This document shows positions 18,017 through 25,270 of a DNA stretch of 64,000 nucleotides, in pieces. This DNA is from Thiorhodovibrio frisius (GTDB lineage Bacteria; Pseudomonadota; Gammaproteobacteria; Chromatiales; Chromatiaceae): positions 4,892,501-4,956,500 of the forward strand of contig NZ_CP121471.1 in NCBI RefSeq assembly GCF_033954835.1, in the 5' to 3' direction. Under the pieces are notes generated by a model that was not told the origin of the DNA, made no database searches, and was given only the letters and a program-made list of their open reading frames with translations. Position numbers and translations under genes: made by a program. Every line of letters starts with the position of its first letter. Within the stretch, counting starts at the first letter, position 1.

Positions 18017-19234
18017 TCAATTGACGGGATCGGCGCACCACAGGCGCGGGTCGAGCGGTTGGCCCTGGTGGCGCAGCGCGAAATACAGCCCATCGCGGTC
18101 ACTGCCGCCACTTGCGCCAGCCAATGCAATGGTCTCGCCGGCCCCGACCCATTCTCCGGGCTCCTTCAGCAGGCTTTGATTGTGCCCGTAAATGGTCATG
18201 TAGCCATCGTGATGGTCGATCACAAGCAGCAGACCAAAACCGCGCAGCCAGTCGGAGTAAACCACCTGCCCGCCATGCACCGCTCGCACTTCTTCGCCTG
18301 GGGTCGCGGACAGCAGCACACCATCGCCATGCAGGTCGCCGGTTGCCCGTGGACGGAAGCTGGTCAGCACCCGGGCATGGCGCACCGGCCAGCTCAGAGC
18401 GCCGCGCCGGGTCGCCAGGCTTTCTTGGTCGAGGTGAAAGACATCACGAATTTCGCTATGTAGACTCAGCTCTTTGGCCAACTTGCGCAGACGCGCAGCA
18501 TCTTCGCGCAGGCTTTCGACCCGGTCACGACCAGCGACGATGGAACGCTCCAGATTGGCCAGTATCTGGTTGCGCTCCTGCTGTGCTGCGGCGAGACGCT
18601 CGCGCGTATCTTCCTGGCGCCGTGCCAGCTCGGCCAGACGCTCGGCCTCGGTTGCGGCCTGCTGGCTGAGCCCTTTGAGCCGCTTGGCCTGCTGGTCGAC
18701 CAGCGCAATCTGGCGCGCGCGTTTCTGCCCCAGCGTGCGGTAGTAGCCGAACAGGCGCCCGCTGCGGGTCACGTCTTCTTGATTGAGCACCATGCGCAGC
18801 CGATTACCTCGACCCATTGCGTGGGCCGAGCGCAGCAGCTCAGCCAGCACCACGCGCGCGGCGCTCAGCTCACCGCGCACCTCCTCGAGTTGCACGCGCA
18901 GCGCGGCCAGCGCGGCGCGCTGCTCAGCCACCATGGCGTCGAGCTGGCGCCCGCCGCGCGCGAGCGCGGCAATGTCGCGCTCGGTCTGCTCGAGATCAGC
19001 GTACATCTGGTCGCGGCGTTGCTCGCGCGCGCGCAGATCGCGCTCAAGCACCTCGACCTGCTCCTCAATTGCGGACAGACTTTGCGCGTCATCCTCGCCC
19101 GTCGCTGGCGTGCCCTGCGCTGCCTGCGCCGCAAACCAGGCAAGCTGGGAGGCAAGCACTGTCCCCACCAAAATGGCGCTTACAGCCACTCGATGTGGCA
19201 CAGCACTTGCCAGACGCGAGAAAAAGCTTATCAT
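18017..19234 (-). CDS. envC: Murein hydrolase activator EnvC
   Basis: 405 residues, close to E. coli EnvC (419). An N-terminal signal segment (VAVSAILVGTVLASQLAWFAAQAAQ) is followed by a long coiled coil (about 50-270, rich in Arg/Glu/Ala/Leu heptads) and a C-terminal LytM/M23 domain (about 285-400: RVLTSFRPRATGDLHGDGVLL, GGQVVYSDWLRGFGLLLVIDH, MTIYGHNQSLL). As in other EnvC proteins the zinc ligands are degenerate, so it should activate amidases AmiA/AmiB rather than cut peptidoglycan. It acts in the periplasm during septum splitting. ctpA and the yajL-like gene follow on the same strand. The usual upstream neighbour gpmI is absent; the ArsR gene is divergent instead. Confidence 0.93.
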   Translation of the reverse strand: MISFFSRLASAVPHRVAVSAILVGTVLASQLAWFAAQAAQGTPATGEDDAQSLSAIEEQVEVLERDLRAREQRRDQMYADLEQTERDIAALARGGRQLDAMVAEQRAALAALRVQLEEVRGELSAARVVLAELLRSAHAMGRGNRLRMVLNQEDVTRSGRLFGYYRTLGQKRARQIALVDQQAKRLKGLSQQAATEAERLAELARRQEDTRERLAAAQQERNQILANLERSIVAGRDRVESLREDAARLRKLAKELSLHSEIRDVFHLDQESLATRRGALSWPVRHARVLTSFRPRATGDLHGDGVLLSATPGEEVRAVHGGQVVYSDWLRGFGLLLVIDHHDGYMTIYGHNQSLLKEPGEWVGAGETIALAGASGGSDRDGLYFALRHQGQPLDPRLWCADPVN

Positions 19235-19276
19235 CCACAGGTCTCAGTGTTCGATCATTAGAGACGATCATGAATT

Positions 19277-19657
19277 ATGGCATCCGATCCACAACAGCCA
19301 TTCGCAACGTCCAACGGCTCTAGCAAGACCGACCCTTTCGGAGAAGAATTCAGGGAAGAGTTGCTCGGTGACGACGGCGATATTGAGCGCGCCTCGCGCT
19401 CGCTCAAGGCGATGTCACATCCGCTGCGGCTCAAGATTCTATGCATCCTTGGCGACGAAGAGGTCAGCGTCCAGGATATCGTCGAGCATGTCGGCACATC
19501 GCAAAGCAATATCTCCCAACATCTGGCCATTTTGCGCGACAAGGGTATCCTCGCCTCGCGTAAGGATGCCAATCGGGTATTCTATCGCGTCAGTGACTCG
19601 CGCACCCTGCAACTCATCCGCCTGATGCGCGAGGTTTTCTGTCACCACGGTCACTGA
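19277..19657 (+). CDS. ArsR-family regulator, YgaV/BigR/SqrR-like with two spaced cysteines
   Basis: 126 residues: a 40-residue acidic N-terminal tail, then an ArsR winged helix (AMSHPLRLKILCIL, VQDIVEHVGTSQSNISQHLAILRDKGILASR, NRVFYRVSD). The protein has just two cysteines, C56 (RLKILCIL) and C122 (REVFCHH), 66 residues apart. This is the position and spacing of the two sulfide/persulfide-sensing cysteines C41 and C107 of Rhodobacter SqrR and of those in BigR and YgaV, and no metal-binding ArsR box (ELCVCDL) is present. It is therefore a candidate reactive-sulfur-responsive repressor. The inference fits the rhodanese gene downstream on the same strand. A direct repeat of CGATCAT flanks the start region (about 19253-19272) and could be an operator. 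It is divergent from envC. Confidence 0.85.
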   Translation: MASDPQQPFATSNGSSKTDPFGEEFREELLGDDGDIERASRSLKAMSHPLRLKILCILGDEEVSVQDIVEHVGTSQSNISQHLAILRDKGILASRKDANRVFYRVSDSRTLQLIRLMREVFCHHGH

Positions 19658-19687
19658 CAGTCCAAAGCCAGCCGCCTAAACCCGGCT

Positions 19688-19813
19688 GATCAAGGTTGGT
19701 CGATCAAAGCTGGTTGATCAAAATGGGCAGCCCCGCGCCCAACCAGTTTGAGCAAGAACCAATCGGAGTCCAGGCCAAGCCGAGTCCGGGCTAATCTGAG
19801 TCCGGGCTAATCG
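19688..19813 (+). repeat. Two tandem-repeat arrays between the ArsR and rhodanese genes
   Basis: Three imperfect 14-bp units beginning GATCAA (starts at 19688, 19702 and 19716) are followed by three 16-bp units beginning GAGTCC (19766-19781, 19782-19797 and 19798-19813; the last two differ only at the end). Both arrays sit upstream of the rhodanese promoter. The GATCAA units, on one face of the helix every 14 bp at best, could be regulator sites, but replication slippage is an equally good explanation. Confidence 0.6.
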
Positions 19814-19818
19814 GAACA

Positions 19819-19848
19819 GGTGACGCCCGGGCCGCGCATCCTTATACT
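19819..19848 (+). promoter_or_regulatory. Candidate promoter of the rhodanese gene
   Basis: A good -10 box TATACT (19843-19848) with a weak -35 GGTGAC (19819-19824) 18 bp before it, about 70 bases upstream of the rhodanese ATG. Confidence 0.4.
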
Positions 19849-19920
19849 GCGCGCTGTCGCGACTGAAGACTGCCTTCAGACATCAGCATCCATTCGTTCA
19901 TCAGGTCCATTTTTCTCGCT

Positions 19921-20346
19921 ATGCTTGCCCAACTTATTGAATTTGTAGGCAACCACTGGATTTTATTCATCGCACTGGTTGTCATCTCGGCGCTGCTGAT
20001 TCATAACCTGATTGTCGGTGACCGAGGCTCCATCGACCCGCTCGGCGCGACCGATTTGATTAACCACAAGGATGCAACCGTGATCGACGTGCGCCCGAGT
20101 GCCGATTATACCAAGGGGCATATCATCAACGCGATCAGCATCCCGATGAACGGTTTCCGCAACCAGACCGCGACCCTTGCAAAGCACAAGAACAAACCGC
20201 TGATCATCTCCTGCCGCTCGGGTTCTCAGTCGCAGATGGCTTGCGGCATCCTGCGCAAACAGGGTTTTGAGGAAGTCTACAACCTGCGCGGCGGCGTAAT
20301 GGCCTGGCAGAACGCCAACCTGCCGCTCACACGCAAAAAGCACTGA
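19921..20346 (+). CDS. Membrane-anchored rhodanese-like sulfurtransferase (YibN-like)
   Basis: 141 residues. One transmembrane helix at residues 13-33 (WILFIALVVISALLIHNLIV) anchors a cytoplasmic rhodanese domain. The domain carries VIDVRPSADYTKGHI (54-68) and the active-site loop CRSGSQS with catalytic Cys98. It should carry sulfane sulfur as a Cys98 persulfide. Gene order rhodanese-secB-gpsA-trmL matches the E. coli yibN-grxC-secB-gpsA region, except that grxC is missing. The two-cysteine ArsR regulator upstream makes a sensor/sulfurtransferase pair like E. coli ygaV-ygaP. Confidence 0.92.
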   Translation: MLAQLIEFVGNHWILFIALVVISALLIHNLIVGDRGSIDPLGATDLINHKDATVIDVRPSADYTKGHIINAISIPMNGFRNQTATLAKHKNKPLIISCRSGSQSQMACGILRKQGFEEVYNLRGGVMAWQNANLPLTRKKH

Positions 20347-20506
20347 TCCGCGCGCGTCATCTGCCAGGCAGTCCTGGCCCGCTGCACGGCTGCCATTGCA
20401 TCCGCCCCCTCACCCCAAACAGGCTCGCCCAAACAAGTTTCCACTCACGCTCATGGTCCGGGACCCCCGGATGATAAATCCATGAGCTTCAAGGCAAAGG
20501 TTCCCC

Positions 20507-21037
20507 ATGGCTGAAAACCAACCCCAGGCAGAAGACCATCAGGTCCTGCTTCGCACCATCTACACCAAAGACCTCTCCTACGAGGCACCCAATGCCCCGG
20601 AGATCTTTCGCGAGGAATGGAAGCCCGAGGTCGCGCTGCAATTCGACATCAAGGTCAATCCGCTGGTCGAAAACACCTTCGAGGTGGTTCTCACTCTGAC
20701 CATCACCGTCAAGACCGGCGAGAAAACCGCCTATCTCGTCGAACTGCAACAGGCCGGCATCCTCAGTGTCAAGGGCTTTCAGGAGCAGGAACTCGCACCC
20801 TTGTTTTATGTGTATGCGCCCAGCGTTCTCTTTCCTTACGCACGCCAGACGGTGACTGATCTGGTCGTCAAGGGCGGTTTCCCGCAGCTGGTGCTGCAGC
20901 ATATTCACTTCGATCAGGTCTATGCGCAAAAGGTCGCCGAGCAACAGCAGGCCAGTGAGGCATCCGGCGGCGACACTTCCGCCGGCAAAGCCTCTGGCAC
21001 CCCCACCCCAGACGCGAAAGCGTCCAAGCTCCACTGA
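20507..21037 (+). CDS. secB: Protein-export chaperone SecB
   Basis: 176 residues, about 20 longer than E. coli SecB (155). The core is canonical: LRTIYTKDLSYEAPNAP, EVVLTLTITVK, AYLVELQQAGIL, ELAPLFYVYAPSVLFPYARQTV and GGFPQLVLQHIHFDQVYAQ. SecB tetramers keep preproteins unfolded and hand them to SecA. The extra length is a C-terminal Ala/Ser/Gly/Thr-rich tail ending KASKLH, probably disordered. gpsA follows 39 bases downstream, so the two are cotranscribed as in E. coli. Confidence 0.96.
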   Translation: MAENQPQAEDHQVLLRTIYTKDLSYEAPNAPEIFREEWKPEVALQFDIKVNPLVENTFEVVLTLTITVKTGEKTAYLVELQQAGILSVKGFQEQELAPLFYVYAPSVLFPYARQTVTDLVVKGGFPQLVLQHIHFDQVYAQKVAEQQQASEASGGDTSAGKASGTPTPDAKASKLH

Positions 21038-21076
21038 CCCTTGGCGAGCCCGCGCGGCTGACTCAACCCGACGAGA

Positions 21077-22084
21077 ATGACCATGGCAACAGTGGCAATG
21101 ATCGGCGCCGGCTCCTGGGGCACCGCGCTCGCCTTGCAGCTTTGCCGCAACGGCCATCGGGTGCGCCTCTGGGGGCATGAACCCGCACTAATGGAGCGCA
21201 TGGCCGAGGCGCGCGAGAACCGCGACTTTCTACCCGGCTTTCCGCTGCCAGACAGGCTCGAGCCGGTCAGCGATCTCAGCGCCGCAGTGGCAGATGCCAG
21301 TGCGGTCTTTATCGCCGTGCCGAGTCAGTTTTTCGCCCGGGTGACAAACACCTTGTTGCCCCTGCTGCCTGCCGAGATGGGTGTCGGCTGGGCGACCAAG
21401 GGGTTCGACCCCGAGCAGGGGCGCCTATTGCATGAGGTCATCCGCGAACAATCCCCCGGGCGCGAGCTTGGCGTGCTCTCCGGCCCCAGCTTTGCCGGCG
21501 AGGTGGCGCGCGGGCTGCCCACAGCCGTGACTGTGGCGGCAACCTGCGATGCCTATGCGCGGGAACTCGCCGGTTTATTCCATGGTGAGCGCTTCCGCGC
21601 TTATCGCCATGACGATCTGATTGGCGTGCAGGTCGGCGGCGCGGCCAAGAATGTGCTTGCCATCGCCACTGGCATCGCTGACGGCCTGGGCTTTGGTGCC
21701 AACACCCGCTCGGCGCTGATCACCCGTGGCCTGACCGAAATCATCCGCTTAGGCTGCGCCCTGGGCGCGCGACGCGAGACCTTCATGGGGCTTGCGGGCC
21801 TGGGCGATCTGGTGCTGACCTGCACCGATAATCAATCCCGCAACCGTCGCCTCGGACTAGCACTGGCTGCCGGACAGCCACTCGACCAGGCCCTTGCCGG
21901 CATTGGCCAGGAGGTGGAAGGGGTGATCACAGCCACCGCCGTGCACAAACTCGCCGCCGCTCATCAAGTGGATATGCCTATCTGCGAGCAGGTTCACGCC
22001 GTGCTCTACCTGGACCGCACCCCGCAAGAAGCCACCACCCGACTGCTGGAACGCTCAGGCAAGCCTGAACTGGACTGGGACTGA
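21077..22084 (+). CDS. gpsA: NAD(P)H-dependent glycerol-3-phosphate dehydrogenase
   Basis: 335 residues, the usual length. The Rossmann loop GAGSWGTAL is at about residues 10-18, the substrate-binding segment GGAAKNVLAIATGIADGLGFG is in the middle, and the catalytic lysine is in that GAAKNV motif. It reduces dihydroxyacetone phosphate to sn-glycerol 3-phosphate for phospholipid synthesis. The start is ATG at 21077 or 21083 (MATVAMIGAG); both fit. It follows secB and is convergent with trmL with only one base between the stop codons. Confidence 0.96.
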   Translation: MTMATVAMIGAGSWGTALALQLCRNGHRVRLWGHEPALMERMAEARENRDFLPGFPLPDRLEPVSDLSAAVADASAVFIAVPSQFFARVTNTLLPLLPAEMGVGWATKGFDPEQGRLLHEVIREQSPGRELGVLSGPSFAGEVARGLPTAVTVAATCDAYARELAGLFHGERFRAYRHDDLIGVQVGGAAKNVLAIATGIADGLGFGANTRSALITRGLTEIIRLGCALGARRETFMGLAGLGDLVLTCTDNQSRNRRLGLALAAGQPLDQALAGIGQEVEGVITATAVHKLAAAHQVDMPICEQVHAVLYLDRTPQEATTRLLERSGKPELDWD

Positions 22085-22085
22085 G

Positions 22086-22598
22086 CTAGCTTCCCGCACC
22101 AGCACCGGCAAAACCGCTCTGCCGCCAGACCTCATAGGCCACCAGGGCCACGGCGTTGGACAGATTCAGGCTGCGGTTACCCGGGCGCATGGGGATGCGC
22201 AGGCGTCTGTCAGCCGGCAAGGCAGCCAGGACCTCCTCCGGCAGACCCCGTGTCTCGGGGCCAAACAACAGCGCATCCCCGACGCGAAAGTCGACCTCGG
22301 CGTAACAACGCCGGCTGCGGGTGCTCAGAGCAAACAACCGTGGCGGCTGCAATGCGTCCAGACATGCCGCCAGGGAGGCATAAGTCTTGACCCGCGACCA
22401 GTCAGCGTAGTCGAGCCCAGCGCGGCGCATCAGTCGGTCTTCGAGGGTAAAGCCCAGCGGCTCGATCAGATGCAAACGCGCCCCGATATTGGCGCACAGC
22501 CGCATGATGTTGCCGGTATTGGGCGGAATTTCGGGTTCGTAGAGCAGGATATCCAAGAATGCGACTCTATTTGCAGGGGCGATATACCGAGCGGACAT
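22086..22598 (-). CDS. trmL: tRNA (cytidine(34)-2'-O)-methyltransferase
   Basis: 170 residues, SPOUT fold. It has ILLYEPEIPPNTGNIMRLCANIGARLHLIEPLGF at the N-terminus, LFGPETRGLPEEVL in the middle (SAM-binding knot) and the signature PMRPGNRSLNLSNAVALVAYEVWRQ at the C-terminus. It methylates the wobble nucleotide of tRNA-Leu isoacceptors using SAM. The C-terminal helix is slightly extended (GFAGAGAGS). The start may be a few codons further in, since the first nine residues are not conserved. Confidence 0.93.
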   Translation of the reverse strand: MSARYIAPANRVAFLDILLYEPEIPPNTGNIMRLCANIGARLHLIEPLGFTLEDRLMRRAGLDYADWSRVKTYASLAACLDALQPPRLFALSTRSRRCYAEVDFRVGDALLFGPETRGLPEEVLAALPADRRLRIPMRPGNRSLNLSNAVALVAYEVWRQSGFAGAGAGS

Positions 22599-22603
22599 GA
22601 ACT

Positions 22604-22672
22604 GTCGGCTTGTTTCGAACCAGGTAGCCGGTCACAGGGGAGGTCGTAAACCCTTCCATGGGGCTTCCCGGC
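22604..22672. repeat. Dispersed inverted-repeat element, partial copy 1
   Basis: This stretch carries half of the element seen complete at 27518-27650: the segments CGGCTTGTTT, GGTCACAGGGG and ACCCTTCCATGGGGCTTCCC appear in the same order with a few mismatches. Confidence 0.6.
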
Positions 22673-22676
22673 CTGC

Positions 22677-22707
22677 TTGACCGAATATCTGACGGCTGTG
22701 CTATATT
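22677..22707 (+). promoter_or_regulatory. Candidate sigma-70 promoter of a short transcript
   Basis: TTGACC (22677-22682) and TATATT (22702-22707), spacer 17-19 bp depending on the hexamer chosen. It drives the structured region 22714-22862 and possibly the YdcH-like gene beyond. Confidence 0.55.
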
Positions 22708-22744
22708 ATTGCGCTCTAACATTCCCCGGGATGGAGAGTGCGCC

Positions 22745-22804
22745 ATGCTTCAGTGGCTCCTGTCTCAACCCCATCCCGTGATAATGTCTTGCGAGTGGCT
22801 CTAA
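22745..22804 (+). CDS. Possible 19-residue leader peptide
   Basis: ATG at 22745 with GGAGAG 6 bases upstream; the frame ends in TAA at 22802-22804. The peptide is MLQWLLSQPHPVIMSCEWL. It has two tryptophans and sits between two RNA structures, the layout of an attenuator leader, but the downstream gene (YdcH-like) has no link to tryptophan. It may be chance. Confidence 0.25.
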   Translation: MLQWLLSQPHPVIMSCEWL

Positions 22805-22807
22805 ACG

Positions 22808-22862
22808 GCCTGCCTCCCGGCCAGCCTTTGAGGGGTTGGACCAAAATCCCGCAGGCTTTTTT
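22808..22862 (+). terminator. Terminator hairpin upstream of the YdcH-like gene
   Basis: GCCTGC (22808-22813) pairs with GCAGGC (22851-22856) and is followed by TTTTTT. A nested 6-bp stem (22821-22826 with 22834-22839) fills the loop. It would end the short transcript that starts near 22714. Confidence 0.6.
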
Positions 22863-22917
22863 CTGATTCGGCATCCGGCGCTACTGACCGCATGTCGCAC
22901 CCTCTGGAGTGGAACCA

Positions 22918-23139
22918 ATGACCGACGTTGCCGCCTTGAAAAAAGAAAAGCAGGATCTGATCGAAAAAATGCTGGTCATGCAAAAGCAATTCATCGACCA
23001 CGAGCACGAGCATGGCGTCTCGGGCAAGGATTACTGGGCCTCCACGGATGGACTTCTGGCGAACTTTCGGCATGAATACAACGACATGGCCAATAAGGTA
23101 GTCGATCTAGCGCATCAGATCGTCGGCTCCTCACGCTAA
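22918..23139 (+). CDS. YdcH/DUF465 family small protein
   Basis: 73 residues from the ATG at 22918, which has GGAG at a 9-base spacing; a GTG at 22909 would overlap that site. It is almost entirely helical: VAALKKEKQDLIEKMLVMQKQF, then a His/Glu-rich loop (DHEHEHGVSGKDYWAS) and a second helix. DUF465 proteins are short antiparallel coiled coils of unknown function. It is longer than E. coli YdcH in the loop. It stands alone between a candidate regulatory RNA and a hairpin. Confidence 0.7.
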   Translation: MTDVAALKKEKQDLIEKMLVMQKQFIDHEHEHGVSGKDYWASTDGLLANFRHEYNDMANKVVDLAHQIVGSSR

Positions 23140-23149
23140 GGGCCTTTGG

Positions 23150-23168
23150 GCGGGATCTTTGATCCCGC
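23150..23168. terminator. Hairpin after the YdcH-like gene
   Basis: Perfect 8-bp stem GCGGGATC/GATCCCGC with a TTT loop, 11 bases after the YdcH-like stop and about 40 bases after the convergent hypothetical gene. No T-run on either strand, so it may act in both directions with Rho or as an mRNA-end stabiliser. Confidence 0.5.
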
Positions 23169-23205
23169 TGCAATCAAGCGACAGGCTCGGCGAATCACTC
23201 CATCG

Positions 23206-23820
23206 CTAACGGATGGCTTCCGGGCGGACGGTCGCCGGGCGGATATGCTCAATGTATTTTGGTGTATCACGCAGAGCCAGTTCGATGGTCCCGCCTGTGA
23301 CGATCAACGGCTCCTCGCGATCACGCAGATGGAGTTCGAGGCGAATTTGGCCGCGACTTTTGAGTGGAATCGGAATCATGTTCCGGTAGGTATATTGATT
23401 GTCATCGATGTCGCCCCGCTCGCAGACTGCTGGAACGCCCGGCAGTTCGCCTTCGACCCGCTCCACCCCGCCGATCAGCAATTCCCCAGCCTGCCACCAT
23501 CGGGTCTGCTCTGCCGAGCCAGTCATGGTCTTGAGAATCAGCGCTCGCGTGAATTGAAGGCGAAAGCTGCCGTCTCCCTGGAGTGCTTCGGGAGATGCCC
23601 CGGCAATTTCGCTACCGGAAATCTGGATACTGCTGGCGTCCAATTGGATGCTCCTCTGATCGATAATGGCGCGGGCCGCTTCAGGCGGCACGCAGCAACT
23701 GGATGGGCGGCGCCCGCTGGCTCGGTCGACATCGCACAGATTCTGGTCAGAGGCTGCATTTTCAAGCAGAATCGCGCCCCGGCTGCGTTCGAGCCAGACT
23801 CGGATCAGGTTCAGACCCAA
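23206..23820 (-). CDS. Conserved-looking hypothetical protein downstream of ntrC
   Basis: Up to 204 residues from a TTG at 23820; later starts are possible because the first 45 residues look less protein-like. The rest is mostly beta: SIQLDASSIQISGSEIAG, GSFRLQFTRALILKTMTG, then WWQAGELLIGGVERVEGELPG, NMIPIPLKSRGQIRLELHLRD and a closing LIVTGGTIELALRDTPKYIEHI. No signal peptide, membrane segment or catalytic motif. It begins about 17 bases after the ntrC stop on the same strand, so it is probably cotranscribed with ntrBC. I do not recognise the family. Confidence 0.6.
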   Translation of the reverse strand: MGLNLIRVWLERSRGAILLENAASDQNLCDVDRASGRRPSSCCVPPEAARAIIDQRSIQLDASSIQISGSEIAGASPEALQGDGSFRLQFTRALILKTMTGSAEQTRWWQAGELLIGGVERVEGELPGVPAVCERGDIDDNQYTYRNMIPIPLKSRGQIRLELHLRDREEPLIVTGGTIELALRDTPKYIEHIRPATVRPEAIR

Positions 23821-23836
23821 TTCAGATCAGGTTAAA

Positions 23837-25270
23837 TCAGGCCACGCGACTGCCCTCCCCTCCTTCCATGCCAAGCTCCTTGATCTTGCGCGTCAGGGTG
23901 TTGCGCCCCCATCCGAGCAGACGCGCCGCTTCCTGACGACGACCGCCGGTGAACTCCAGCGCCACCTCGATCATGACTCGCTCAAAGCTTGGCAGGGCGG
24001 AGGCGAGCAAACTCTGCTGACCATTGCGCAGCATGTGCTTGGCCCAATTGCGCAGCGCGCCTTCCCAGGGGCCATCCGGGGAGGAGGCGCGGCTCTCGCT
24101 CTCGCCCGCGCCCAGGTCCGGTGGCAGGTCCTCAACATGGATTTCCTTGGTCGAGGCCATCACAGTGAGCCACCGCGCGGTATTCTCAAGCTGGCGCACA
24201 TTGCCGGGCCAATCGAGGTTTTCCAGCCGTTCGGTTGCGTCGCTAGCCAGCAACTTGGGCTCGCAGTTGAGTTCCCTGGCGGCCTGGGCGAGAAAGGTGC
24301 GCATCAAGAGCGCAATATCTTCGCGCCTCTCGCGCAGTGCCGGCAAGTGAATACGGATGACATTCAGGCGGTGGAAGAGGTCTTCGCGAAAACTGCCGCG
24401 CCTGACCAAATCATGCAGGTCCTGATGAGTGGCGGCAATGATGCGAACATCCACCTTGATGGGCGCAAGCCCGCCGACTCGATAAAACTCCCCATCAGCC
24501 AACACTCGCAGCAGGCGGGTTTGCAGCTCGGCGGGCATGTCGCCGATTTCATCAAGAAACAGGGTGCCTCCATCGGCTTGCTCGAAGCGCCCCTCGCGGC
24601 GCGTCTGGGCGCCGGTGAAAGCGCCGCGTTCATGGCCGAAGAGCTCGGATTCCATCAGGTCGCGCGGAATGGCGGCCATGTTGAGCGCGATGAAAGGCGC
24701 GTTCGCGCGCGGGCTGTGGCGGTGCAGGGCGCGTGCAACCAACTCCTTGCCGGTGCCAGACTCGCCATTGATGAGCACCGTGATGTTGGACTTGGCCAGG
24801 CGGCCAATGGCGCGAAACACCTCCTGCATCGAGGCCGCCTCGCCGATGATTTCCGGGGTCTGGTCGAGAGCAGCCTGCGCGCTCTCGACGTCTGACTGAC
24901 GGCGACAGGCTCGGCGCACCTGGTCGATGGCATCGTCGATATCGAAGGGCTTGGGCAGGTACTCAAAAGCGCCGCTGTCAAAGGATGACACGGCGCTATC
25001 GAGGTCCGAATGGGCCGTCATGATGATGACCGGCACCCCCGGGTGCTTGGCGGTGATCTGGCGCAGGAGTTCGAGCCCGTCGATTCCAGGCATGCGGATA
25101 TCGGACAGAATCACATCGGGCTGCTCGCGCTCGAGGTTGTCCATCACCCCGACACCATTCGAGAAGCTGGTTACATCCATATGCTCCTGGCGCAGGGCGC
25201 GTTCGAGCACCCAGCGGATGGAGCGGTCATCATCAATCACCCAGATCCGAGGTGGCCTGTTCATCAGCAT
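23837..25270 (-). CDS. ntrC: Nitrogen regulator NtrC (sigma-54 activator)
   Basis: 477 residues. The receiver domain has the DD pair and the phosphorylated Asp in PDVILSDIRMPGIDG. The AAA+ domain has Walker A GESGTGKELVARAL, the sigma-54-contacting GAFTGA loop, and GGTLFLDEIGDMP. The C-terminal Fis-type HTH is RQEAARLLGWGRNTLTRKIKELGM. When phosphorylated by NtrB under nitrogen limitation it activates sigma-54 promoters such as that of glnA, which lies in this window with matching sites. The start is probably the second Met (25264, MNRPPRIWVIDD). The gene overlaps ntrB by 38 bases, showing translational coupling. Confidence 0.97.
   Translation of the reverse strand: MLMNRPPRIWVIDDDRSIRWVLERALRQEHMDVTSFSNGVGVMDNLEREQPDVILSDIRMPGIDGLELLRQITAKHPGVPVIIMTAHSDLDSAVSSFDSGAFEYLPKPFDIDDAIDQVRRACRRQSDVESAQAALDQTPEIIGEAASMQEVFRAIGRLAKSNITVLINGESGTGKELVARALHRHSPRANAPFIALNMAAIPRDLMESELFGHERGAFTGAQTRREGRFEQADGGTLFLDEIGDMPAELQTRLLRVLADGEFYRVGGLAPIKVDVRIIAATHQDLHDLVRRGSFREDLFHRLNVIRIHLPALRERREDIALLMRTFLAQAARELNCEPKLLASDATERLENLDWPGNVRQLENTARWLTVMASTKEIHVEDLPPDLGAGESESRASSPDGPWEGALRNWAKHMLRNGQQSLLASALPSFERVMIEVALEFTGGRRQEAARLLGWGRNTLTRKIKELGMEGGEGSRVA

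Larger units (their letters stand above)
22714..22862 (+). ncRNA. Candidate structured small RNA or attenuator leader
   Basis: About 150 bases between a good promoter and a hairpin with a T-run, with no established gene. An 8-bp perfect stem joins CGGGATGG (22727-22734) to CCATCCCG (22771-22778). A competing stem near the 5' end pairs GCGCTCT with AGAGTGCGC and uses overlapping bases, so alternative folds are possible. The final hairpin ends in six Ts. A 19-codon ORF (22745-22804) lies inside. It is not 4.5S, 6S or RNase P RNA by any motif I can see. Confidence 0.4.

Noticed and set aside
17866-18129. Upstream extension of ctpA by 88 codons
   Set aside because: It overlaps the envC 3' end and does not look like protein; the signal peptide fits the ATG at 17865.
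19688-19813. Possible CRISPR array
   Set aside because: The units are 14-16 bases and directly adjacent, with no spacers of constant length and no cas genes.
22714-22862. 6S, 4.5S or other named RNA
   Set aside because: No GGAAGGAAG tetraloop motif, and no long rod with a central bubble could be drawn; only the generic label is justified.
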